A DNA stretch of 43,769 nt from RQOF01 sp964461135 (GTDB lineage Bacteria > Calditrichota > Calditrichia > RBG-13-44-9), in contig CAYWTB010000035.1 of NCBI GenBank assembly GCA_964461135.1, positions 1 through 43,769 on the forward strand. Reading direction: 5' to 3'. This document shows positions 1 to 7,242 of this stretch, piece after piece. The notes beneath the pieces are model-generated. The model saw nothing but the letters and a program-made list of their open reading frames with translations. It searched no databases and had not been told where the DNA came from. Every line of letters begins with the position of its first letter. The first letter of the stretch is position 1. Position numbers and translations under genes: made by a program.

Positions 1-252
1 AATAACGGGAATTCTAATTGTCGCTGAAAAGAAAAAATAATAGACGTTGAACAACTATTAAATAAAAATAGAAAGAATCGCAATTTAATTAGCGCATATC
101 TTAGATTTTTTAATTTTCGGAATAGATTTCCTTGGTACTGCATGATTCTCTTTTTTCTTTGATTATTTACGTAAAGTTATATATCTTCCAATCAAAGAAA
201 TATTTTTAATGACTAAATTCGTAGTCACTAAAAATATTTGCACTAGATCCAT
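1..252. other. AT-rich leader, no gene recognised
   Basis: This stretch before the first histidine kinase gene holds no credible coding region. It is very AT-rich. No clear Shine-Dalgarno sequence stands before the kinase ATG, and I see no confident sigma-54 or sigma-70 promoter. A short minus-strand reading frame overlaps the kinase start and is not supported. Confidence 0.5.
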
Positions 253-2313
253 ATGAACACTTTCCAAGATTGCAAAAATCTTTCATTTGATTATCAAAAA
301 AATTTGATGTTATCAAATGAAAATTATATAAATTTAAATTATGAAGGTTTTTACAGATTATTAAAATACCTATCAAAATTTCTACATTTTTCAAACGCAC
401 ATCTTTTTATTAGAAAATCGAATTTTTTAAAATTACTATTCTCATACCCCTTTTTACAAAATCCCTCTGAAAATATTGAATTACATCTACCATCTGAAAT
501 TATAGATGATTTATTTGAAAAGGAAGGAATCCAAGTAATTGATTCTAATGATTATTTTAAACGTTTTTTTAAATTTCCTGATATTCAAAATGAATCGATT
601 TTATTAATCTCGCCTGTTAAGTATGAAGATGTTCATTTGGGATTATTAATTTTCTCTGAATTTGAGGGTGATTATTATCGGAAATTTGAATATTCAGAAT
701 TTGAGGACATTTTTTTTCAATTAAATTTTTTATTTTACAATTTCTTGGTGTCAGAAAAGGAAATTAGAAAGTCAAAATTAATTGAAAAAATTAATAATAT
801 TTGTCACAATCTCGACTCATTTATTGATGAAGGAGAATTATTTGAGAATTTAGTCCGGTGCATTCAGGAAAATTTGAATTATAATCATGTGGGATTGTAT
901 TTAGTAAATAAAAAAGAACAAAAAATTACCTTAAAAGCCATTTCAGGAAATTATGAGAATTATGTCCCACGGAATCAAGAACTCAATTTTTATACCGGCA
1001 TAGTTGGACAGGTTATTAAAAGTGGAAAAACAATTTTATCCAATAATACCAAACAAAATCCACATTTTCTTAATTTGACACCAGAGATAACTCCAACACA
1101 GTCTGAATTGTGTGTTCCCATCATAATTGAGGATGATATTATCGGTGCCATCAATATTGAAAGTACAGAGCTTATGGAATTTGATCAGGATGATCTCAAT
1201 TCCTTAGAGGTACTTGCAAATAGGGTGGGCACAAAGATTTATAATAATCAGTTATTTCATGAAATTCAGCAAAGCAATAAAAAATTGTATGATATAGTTT
1301 CATCAATGGGGCAAGGAATAATTTTACTGGATAATTTCTTTAATATTAAATGGATTAACGAGACAGCTTCAAAATGGCATAATGGGGATTTAATTAATAA
1401 ATTTTGTGCTAATTCGATCTGTTCAAAAGAAATCTTTGATTCCGGTTGTCCGGGAATGATTACAATGAGTACCGGAAAAATTACTAAAAGAACTATACGG
1501 CTAATGAATGGAAAATATTATAATGTAACCTGTGCGCCTATCAAAGAGGTCGGTGGATCAAGCAGAAAAGTCGTGGAATTGTTTGATGATATTACAAATA
1601 GTATTGAAATGCAACACCGACTCGATGAAGCTAAAAAACAATTACAACAAACCAAATATCTCGCCGCTTTAGGTGAGTTGACAACAAGTATAGCACATGA
1701 AATTAGAAATCCACTAAATGCTATTTCAAATGCTATTTCAGTATTTGACGAAAATTTAGATTTTGATGAAAACAACCTATTAATTTTAAATATTGTAAAA
1801 GAAGAAACAACAAGGCTTAATAATATTATATCAAAGTATCTTCAATTCGGAAAATTTCCTGATATTTCTCTTTCTGAAAATGATATTATAAAAACAATAG
1901 AACAAATTATTCACCTAATAAAATTAGATAAAGAACTGGCAGATCGAATTGAATTCATTTCAGAATTTGATTCCAATATTCCTAAATTATTATTTGATCA
2001 AGAAGCAATAAAACAAGTCCTATGGAATTTGATTATTAATTCTATTTCTGCCATTAAAAGAAAAGGTTTTATAAAAATTTCTGTTAAAATGCAAAATGGT
2101 AATGTCATTATAAAAATTGAAGATAATGGAATTGGAATACCTGAAAACAAAATAACTAAAATATTTAATCAATTCTATTCAATCAAAAAGACTGGTGTTG
2201 GGATGGGATTATCGATAGTTAAAAGAATACTCGACAAGCATGACTGGATCATTAAGGTCGAAAGTATTTATAGAACTGGCACAACATTTATAATTAAAAT
2301 TCCAATCAATTAG
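253..2313 (+). CDS. GAF/PAS sensor histidine kinase (NtrB-like)
   Basis: This is a soluble two-component histidine kinase of 686 residues with no membrane segment. The first ~165 residues look like a degenerate GAF-type sensor. A clearer GAF domain spans about 190-345, followed by a PAS domain at about 345-450. The dimerisation/phosphoacceptor domain carries the H-box AHEIRNPLNA with His482. The ATPase domain follows, with N-box (WNLIINS), G1 (EDNGIGIP) and G2 (GVGMGLSI) motifs. Inside the PAS domain Cys385, Cys390 and Cys399 form a small cluster that could bind metal or sense redox state; that is inference. The next gene, an NtrC-type regulator, starts six bases after the stop, so the two are almost certainly a cognate pair. 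The start is uncertain because no ribosome-binding site is visible before the ATG at 253. Confidence 0.93.
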   Translation: MNTFQDCKNLSFDYQKNLMLSNENYINLNYEGFYRLLKYLSKFLHFSNAHLFIRKSNFLKLLFSYPFLQNPSENIELHLPSEIIDDLFEKEGIQVIDSNDYFKRFFKFPDIQNESILLISPVKYEDVHLGLLIFSEFEGDYYRKFEYSEFEDIFFQLNFLFYNFLVSEKEIRKSKLIEKINNICHNLDSFIDEGELFENLVRCIQENLNYNHVGLYLVNKKEQKITLKAISGNYENYVPRNQELNFYTGIVGQVIKSGKTILSNNTKQNPHFLNLTPEITPTQSELCVPIIIEDDIIGAINIESTELMEFDQDDLNSLEVLANRVGTKIYNNQLFHEIQQSNKKLYDIVSSMGQGIILLDNFFNIKWINETASKWHNGDLINKFCANSICSKEIFDSGCPGMITMSTGKITKRTIRLMNGKYYNVTCAPIKEVGGSSRKVVELFDDITNSIEMQHRLDEAKKQLQQTKYLAALGELTTSIAHEIRNPLNAISNAISVFDENLDFDENNLLILNIVKEETTRLNNIISKYLQFGKFPDISLSENDIIKTIEQIIHLIKLDKELADRIEFISEFDSNIPKLLFDQEAIKQVLWNLIINSISAIKRKGFIKISVKMQNGNVIIKIEDNGIGIPENKITKIFNQFYSIKKTGVGMGLSIVKRILDKHDWIIKVESIYRTGTTFIIKIPIN

Positions 2314-2319
2314 AGTAAT

Positions 2320-3672
2320 ATGGCTAAAATTCTTGTTGTAGACGATAATAAAAATAATAGAATAACTCTATCTATGCTTTTAAGGAAAGCAGGTTATAAT
2401 GTTGATGAAGCTGAAAATGGGCGTATAGCTTTATTTAAAATCAATCAAATTTCTTATGATCTCATAATTACTGATTTAAAAATGAATGATATTGATGGTA
2501 TTGCGGTTTTAAATCATGTGAAAGATAAATTTTCAAGTACTGAAGTAATTGTTTTAACAGCATATGCATCTGTCGACAGTGCAGTGAAAGCCATGAGAAT
2601 GGGTGCCTATGATTATATTGCAAAAGGCAATTCAAAGGAAGAAACTTTAATAACGGTTGAAAAAGCGTTGGAAAAAACAAAATTAATAAATGAAGTAAAA
2701 TCTCTGAAAAAAATTGTTCAGGGGAAACACAGTTTTGAAAATATTATTGGAAATCATCCCAAGATACAAAAAATATTTGAGTTAATAAATTCTGTATCAA
2801 ATCTTGATGTACCAGTTTTAATATGTGGAGAAAGTGGTACGGGAAAAGAATTGATAGCTCGCGCCATACATTTGAATAGCAAACGAGTCAATTTTCCATT
2901 TGTTGTAATCAATTGTGGAGCAATGCCTGAAAATCTTCAAGAGAGCGAACTATTTGGGCATACAAAAGGTGCATTTACTGGGGCATTTGAAGAGAAAATT
3001 GGCTTGTTTCGTGAAGCAGAGGGCGGTACTTTGTTTATGGATGAAGTAAGTGAAATGTCTTTGAGCATGCAAGTGAAACTGTTACGAGTATTGCAGGATG
3101 GAGAAGTAAGAGCGGTTGGCAGTAATATATCAAATTATGTTAATACTCGTTTAATATTTGCGACAAATAATGACCTCAAAGAATTAACATTAAAAAAGAT
3201 ATTCAGAGAGGACCTGTTGTTTCGAATAAATGTTTTTCGAATTAATTTACCTTCATTAAGAGAGAGAAAAAGTGATATCCCATTACTGGCAGATCATTTT
3301 TTAAAAAATGCAGCCATAAAATTTAGCAAAAAAATTGATTATATATCTTCCTCTGCACTATCATTACTGACATCTTATGACTGGCCTGGAAATGTTAGAG
3401 AATTAAAGAATGTTGTGGAGAGAGCGGTTATATTGTCGAATTCTAATAAAATATTACCTAAAAATATTAATATAGATAAACAAGATAATATTACTAATGA
3501 TGTTAAAAATCTTCAAATAAATAACAATTTTAATCTCAAGGATATAGAGAAGAAGATAATTCTTACAAGATTGGAGAAAAATAATTGGAATAAAGGAAAA
3601 ACTGCATCTGAACTAGGAATTAGCACAACTACCCTTTGGCGTAAAATAAATGAATATAATTTATATTCTTAA
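2320..3672 (+). CDS. NtrC-family sigma-54-dependent response regulator
   Basis: A complete 450-residue enhancer-binding response regulator. An N-terminal receiver domain carries the acidic pair D8/D9 and phosphoacceptor Asp52 (IITDLKM). The AAA+ domain (about 140-380) has Walker A GESGTGKE at 170-177, the sigma-54 contact loop GAFTGA at 217-222, a GGTLFMDEV Walker B, and the LRERKSDIP and WPGNVREL signatures. A Fis-type helix-turn-helix sits at the C-terminus (KTASELGISTTTLWRKI). The intact GAFTGA loop predicts activation of sigma-54 RNA polymerase. It follows the histidine kinase gene by six bases, so it is likely co-transcribed and phosphorylated by that kinase. It lies upstream of, and points into, the catabolic locus, so those genes are its likeliest targets, which is inference. 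Confidence 0.96.
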   Translation: MAKILVVDDNKNNRITLSMLLRKAGYNVDEAENGRIALFKINQISYDLIITDLKMNDIDGIAVLNHVKDKFSSTEVIVLTAYASVDSAVKAMRMGAYDYIAKGNSKEETLITVEKALEKTKLINEVKSLKKIVQGKHSFENIIGNHPKIQKIFELINSVSNLDVPVLICGESGTGKELIARAIHLNSKRVNFPFVVINCGAMPENLQESELFGHTKGAFTGAFEEKIGLFREAEGGTLFMDEVSEMSLSMQVKLLRVLQDGEVRAVGSNISNYVNTRLIFATNNDLKELTLKKIFREDLLFRINVFRINLPSLRERKSDIPLLADHFLKNAAIKFSKKIDYISSSALSLLTSYDWPGNVRELKNVVERAVILSNSNKILPKNINIDKQDNITNDVKNLQINNNFNLKDIEKKIILTRLEKNNWNKGKTASELGISTTTLWRKINEYNLYS

Positions 3673-3677
3673 ATTTT

Positions 3678-3700
3678 AACTTTTTAAAGGTTCATTTTTT
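3678..3700 (+). terminator. Weak terminator-like hairpin
   Basis: Six bases past the NtrC-type gene a short stem (AACTTT pairing with AAGGTT through one G-U pair, 3-base loop) is followed by a run of T. The stem is short and AT-rich, so it may be inefficient. Confidence 0.35.
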
Positions 3701-3892
3701 ATTTGGCCATCCCATTTTAGAAACACCTTCCATCTTAAACACTTGTTTCAATTTGAAATGGTTTCATTCAAATTATGTTTCATATTGTAATAAATATTAA
3801 TAACCGATTTTAATTATCAATAAATGATTCAATCCTATAGGTTATTAATTCCTCTGTTTTTAGATAGGACTTTATTTAGAATATTTCGATCT

Positions 3893-3907
3893 TGGCATGT
3901 TATTTGA
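3893..3907 (+). promoter_or_regulatory. Possible sigma-54 promoter (-24/-12)
   Basis: TGGCAT at 3893-3898 and TTGA at 3904-3907 are separated by five bases. The sigma-54 consensus is TGGCAC, five bases, TTGC. The GG and TG pairs are present at the right spacing, while the final -12 C is replaced by A. It lies 45 bases before the ATG of the lone receiver gene and directly downstream of a sigma-54 activator gene. This may be a chance match in AT-rich DNA. Confidence 0.4.
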
Positions 3908-3951
3908 TGAAAGTATTATCAAGAATGTTCACCTGAAAAGAATAGTTCTTC

Positions 3952-4305
3952 ATGTTTGAAAAAATATTGATCATTGATGATGAAAATAATTTTTTAAAGT
4001 CAATATCTATCGGACTAAAAAAATATGGTTTAAAAGTTGAAACTGCATCAAATGGCGATGATGGTTTTTTTAAATTTAAAAATGACAAATTTAATTTAGT
4101 GGTTTGTGATATCAATTTACCCGATATGACGGGTTGGGAAGTCGCTTCAAGAATTTGTCATGAATGTCCCGAAACAAAAATAGTATTTATAACCGCAGGA
4201 CCTACCGGAAAATTGAGAAATAATTTCGATCAATACCCCATCTTACAAAAACCATTTGTGTTCAATGAGTTACTTAAATTGATCTTTGGGGAAAATATTC
4301 TTTAA
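3952..4305 (+). CDS. Stand-alone receiver-domain response regulator
   Basis: A 117-residue protein made only of a CheY-like receiver domain. Acidic residues D9/D10, phosphoacceptor Asp53 (VVCDINLPD), a Thr in FITAG and the conserved Lys in LQKPF are all present, so it should accept phosphate. It has no output domain, so it must act by protein contact or as a phosphate sink or relay intermediate. It lies between the NtrC-type regulator and the first exported protein of the locus, on the same strand, 279 bases after the regulator. A candidate sigma-54 promoter precedes it. Its partner kinase may be the upstream GAF/PAS kinase, which is inference from position. Confidence 0.9.
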   Translation: MFEKILIIDDENNFLKSISIGLKKYGLKVETASNGDDGFFKFKNDKFNLVVCDINLPDMTGWEVASRICHECPETKIVFITAGPTGKLRNNFDQYPILQKPFVFNELLKLIFGENIL

Positions 4306-4311
4306 AATAAT

Positions 4312-4333
4312 GATCTTAAAAATAAGGATCTTT
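4312..4333 (+). terminator. Weak hairpin before the exported-protein gene
   Basis: GATCTTA at 4312-4318 pairs with TAAGGATC at 4323-4330 with one bulged G, followed by TTT. It may partly separate the receiver gene from the next gene. The short U-tract makes this a weak call. Confidence 0.25.
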
Positions 4334-4377
4334 AACCCTTAATTTAAAAATTGAATTTTAACAAGGAGGAAGTAATC

Positions 4378-6912
4378 ATGTTCCAAAAAACTACTGTTCT
4401 TTTCATTTTATGTTTTTTTATCACTTTTTATTCTATTCATGCTCAAATTCCTGATCCAGTAGGGGATGCATCTCCACCCTCAGTGGATTATGTTGCACAT
4501 TATTTTGAGCAACAAGGCGAAAGTTTATATATTGCGATTACCATGAATGATGTAATTACAAACCGGATTCAAGGGTATAGTACCCATACTTTTTTTACTG
4601 ACACTGATTTTGATATTTCAACCGGACAGCCTGGCTCCCGTGTGGGTTCTGAGAATAATTTGACATTTACGGATATAGGCACAGGCTACTGGTTTATGCG
4701 TTTATGGGTATTATGGGATCATGATCCGGCATATAATTCTTTTGCGCACCGGGCTTTAGCTAAAGCAAAAATGAGTCCGGACGGGAAAACCATGTCATAT
4801 AAATTTTCTCTGGTTGGCTTGAACTGGGAAGATGTCCAATATGATTTAAATGGTTGGTATAAAGATGGAACTTGCTGGCATCAGGTACCTCATTATCCTG
4901 GAGATGAAATTACGGATGTGGGACTTTATACAGTTGATAATAGTGTTGTAACTCAACTAGTGACCAAAGAAGGCACAAAGTGTACGATTGAAGTACCAAC
5001 GCCGTATTCGGCCACAGCAGATGCTAAAGATATTCCTGGTGTTGTTGATCAAATGGTTACTTTAATGCAATCCCATGTTGGCACCATTTCAGATCCAACA
5101 AAAAAATATATCGTCAGTTATGAAATGTTCGAAGATTTTGCTAAACCATATCCATATATATCAGGGTTAACTAATCTATATACCACAAGAATTCCTGGTT
5201 CAAGTTGGATTGATGATCCTGACTGGTTCGCTATGCTTTCAGGTTTACAAAATATGACTCTATCTGAACTGAATGCCGGTGCCCGAACAGTATTAATTAC
5301 ACAACATTCATATCAAAGGCCTATTCCCGGCTCGGGAGAGACCTGGTATTGTACAACTGATGATAGTACCAATGGATTTCTGTGGGATGCATTTCATAAA
5401 TATTCTTTTAAAGCCTTATTGGGAAAGGCCTTTGAAAATTGTTTGTCTTTCCACATCGCAGAATCAATGACTGATGGCGAAGCGAAGACTGCAATTTCGA
5501 ATAAAAAGGCAGAAATGCTAAGCGCTTGGACGAATTTTTCGGGTGATGCTTTCGATTTAACACCGGAAATTATGACCGGGTTTTTAATTCAGAAGAGCCC
5601 GAATTTAAATTGGACAGAAAGGGTGTACAAGAGATTTTTACCCACAACTTTAGATCTACAAGATACCTCGAAATATTTTTCAAAGCTTGTAAATAACTAT
5701 ATTGAGAATGCGAAATACAGGATATCTAGTTGTGACGATTTTTTAACACAAGCGCATCATGGTTGGTATGCTTCGATCGCTTCAGTTCAAGCAGCTGTTT
5801 TAAGCTTAGCAATGGATAAAAATTTATTCACCGAACTTGGAAATATATCAAAATTCCCATTAGATTCCTTGACTTTCAATGATGCAATCAAACTGTTACT
5901 TAAACAGGCTGATGGTATTTATACTTTTGATGCCTCAGTTCCATATGTTTGGAATGAAATTAAATCTACCGGAACAGCCCTTACAAGACCACAATTTACC
6001 TCATCTTTCTCCGGTGGAAATCCGGATACTGATGATGGTGCCGCCGGACCAATATCCATGGGAATGAATTTTGATTTTTATGGAAATACTTTTGATAGCG
6101 TCTACATTGGCGTTAATGGCCTTCTCTCATTTACTGATCATATTGATTGGATAACCAATAGCGGATATGGAACAACAATTCCAGGAATGGGCTGGGACAA
6201 TATAGTATGTCCATTAGCTTGTGATTTGATGGCTGCTGATGCTTACCCGAATGCCCCTTATAATACAGCAACTGGCACTATTTATTACTATCACGATGCC
6301 GGAGAAAATACGTTTACTATCGAATACTATCATATTACCAATCATTATTTCATTATAAACGACATGTGCGTCGATACAACAATTACGTTTCAGATTGTAC
6401 TTGATGCTGATGACAATTCAATTACTTTTTATTATAATGATTTAGGAATTGCAGATGAAAATGTTGCTAAAAGAGCGACAGTTGGTATTCAACCGCTTCG
6501 GGATAGTATGCAAGGGGTACAATTTTATGGCGCAAATTTACCTAAAAATGGATATCCGGTCAATGGAACGGCCATAAGATTTTATCCATCTTCGGTAACT
6601 GGCTTAGATTGGAAGCAATTGCCTCCATCAATATCAAAATTCAAGTTGTATCAAAATTATCCTAATCCCTTTAATCCGGAAACAACAATTGCGTTTGATT
6701 TGATGCAACTTGGTTTGGTTCAACTAAAAATTTATAATGTTCTTGGTGAAGAGGTGAAGACTTTAATCAACCTCCCGATGTTTCAAGGCTATCACAAAAT
6801 CAAATGGGATGGTACTGACAATTTGAATAATAAAGTTGCGAGTGGAATCTACATTTACACCTTAAAGGTGGATAATTACATCCAATCAAATAAGATGATT
6901 TTACTAAAATAA
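4378..6912 (+). CDS. T9SS-exported protein with unknown central domain
   Basis: An 844-residue secreted protein. I start it at 4378 rather than the in-frame ATG at 4351, because an excellent AAGGAGGA site sits just upstream of 4378 and a classical signal peptide begins there, ending at HAQ. The first ~170 mature residues read like a beta-sandwich domain (DOMON/CBM9-like style, low certainty). A central region to about residue 530 is not recognised. A second beta domain with FYGNTFDSVYIGVNGLLSF follows; this style is common in secreted proteins of FCB bacteria. The C-terminal ~90 residues are a T9SS type A sorting domain (NYPNPFNPETTI, VLGEEV, SGIYIYTLK). It should be surface-attached or released. 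As the first gene of the surface block it may bind or cleave the target substrate; no catalytic motif was identified. Confidence 0.8.
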   Translation: MFQKTTVLFILCFFITFYSIHAQIPDPVGDASPPSVDYVAHYFEQQGESLYIAITMNDVITNRIQGYSTHTFFTDTDFDISTGQPGSRVGSENNLTFTDIGTGYWFMRLWVLWDHDPAYNSFAHRALAKAKMSPDGKTMSYKFSLVGLNWEDVQYDLNGWYKDGTCWHQVPHYPGDEITDVGLYTVDNSVVTQLVTKEGTKCTIEVPTPYSATADAKDIPGVVDQMVTLMQSHVGTISDPTKKYIVSYEMFEDFAKPYPYISGLTNLYTTRIPGSSWIDDPDWFAMLSGLQNMTLSELNAGARTVLITQHSYQRPIPGSGETWYCTTDDSTNGFLWDAFHKYSFKALLGKAFENCLSFHIAESMTDGEAKTAISNKKAEMLSAWTNFSGDAFDLTPEIMTGFLIQKSPNLNWTERVYKRFLPTTLDLQDTSKYFSKLVNNYIENAKYRISSCDDFLTQAHHGWYASIASVQAAVLSLAMDKNLFTELGNISKFPLDSLTFNDAIKLLLKQADGIYTFDASVPYVWNEIKSTGTALTRPQFTSSFSGGNPDTDDGAAGPISMGMNFDFYGNTFDSVYIGVNGLLSFTDHIDWITNSGYGTTIPGMGWDNIVCPLACDLMAADAYPNAPYNTATGTIYYYHDAGENTFTIEYYHITNHYFIINDMCVDTTITFQIVLDADDNSITFYYNDLGIADENVAKRATVGIQPLRDSMQGVQFYGANLPKNGYPVNGTAIRFYPSSVTGLDWKQLPPSISKFKLYQNYPNPFNPETTIAFDLMQLGLVQLKIYNVLGEEVKTLINLPMFQGYHKIKWDGTDNLNNKVASGIYIYTLKVDNYIQSNKMILLK

Positions 6913-6922
6913 GAATTTGCAT

Positions 6923-6958
6923 AAGAGGGGGGGATCAAATCTCCTCCTCTTGTTTTTT
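6923..6958 (+). terminator. Rho-independent terminator
   Basis: A 12-bp stem (6923-6934 with 6940-6951, including two G-U pairs) closes a 5-base loop and is followed by six T. It lies 10 bases after the stop of the T9SS protein and probably ends that transcript, which implies a separate promoter for the TonB receptor downstream. Confidence 0.8.
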
Positions 6959-7191
6959 GGATCTAGAAGTAAATGTATTCTATTTAATTTAGTTTTTTAC
7001 CAAGTGCATCTCTCTTTGAAATTTAGAAGAATAATATATGTTGCGCAGTATGACCTTATTAAAACCAAATCCTTAGGGTACGGTCGAATACAAAATTTTT
7101 CTTTAAAAGAGCATTTTTTTTACTGGGCGGGTAATCAGGTAATAATGTTCATAAAGAAAGACTATCATTCTTTGAAAGATAATATCAATCT
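6959..7191 (+). other. Leader region of the TonB receptor gene
   Basis: About 230 AT-rich bases between the terminator and the TonB-dependent receptor gene. The receptor promoter must lie here if the upstream terminator works. I could not place a confident -35/-10 or sigma-54 element. A reading frame across it is judged spurious. Confidence 0.4.
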
Positions 7192-7233
7192 AGATACTTT
7201 ATAAAACTTAAATATTTAAAGTATCTTTGGAGG
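7192..7233 (+). promoter_or_regulatory. Inverted repeat abutting the Shine-Dalgarno site
   Basis: AGATACTTTA at 7192-7201 is perfectly complementary to TAAAGTATCT at 7217-7226, with a 15-base AT-rich loop. The strong ribosome site GGAGG (7229-7233) begins two bases after the stem and ten bases before the ATG at 7243. The repeat could be an mRNA hairpin that stabilises the 5' end or affects translation, or an operator. Function is inferred from position only. Confidence 0.45.
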
Positions 7234-7242
7234 TTAAGTTTA

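Noticed and set aside
6917..7204. Plus-strand 95-codon reading frame after the T9SS protein
   Set aside because: It begins inside the terminator hairpin, has no ribosome site, and its translation has no recognisable family. It is treated as leader DNA of the TonB receptor gene.
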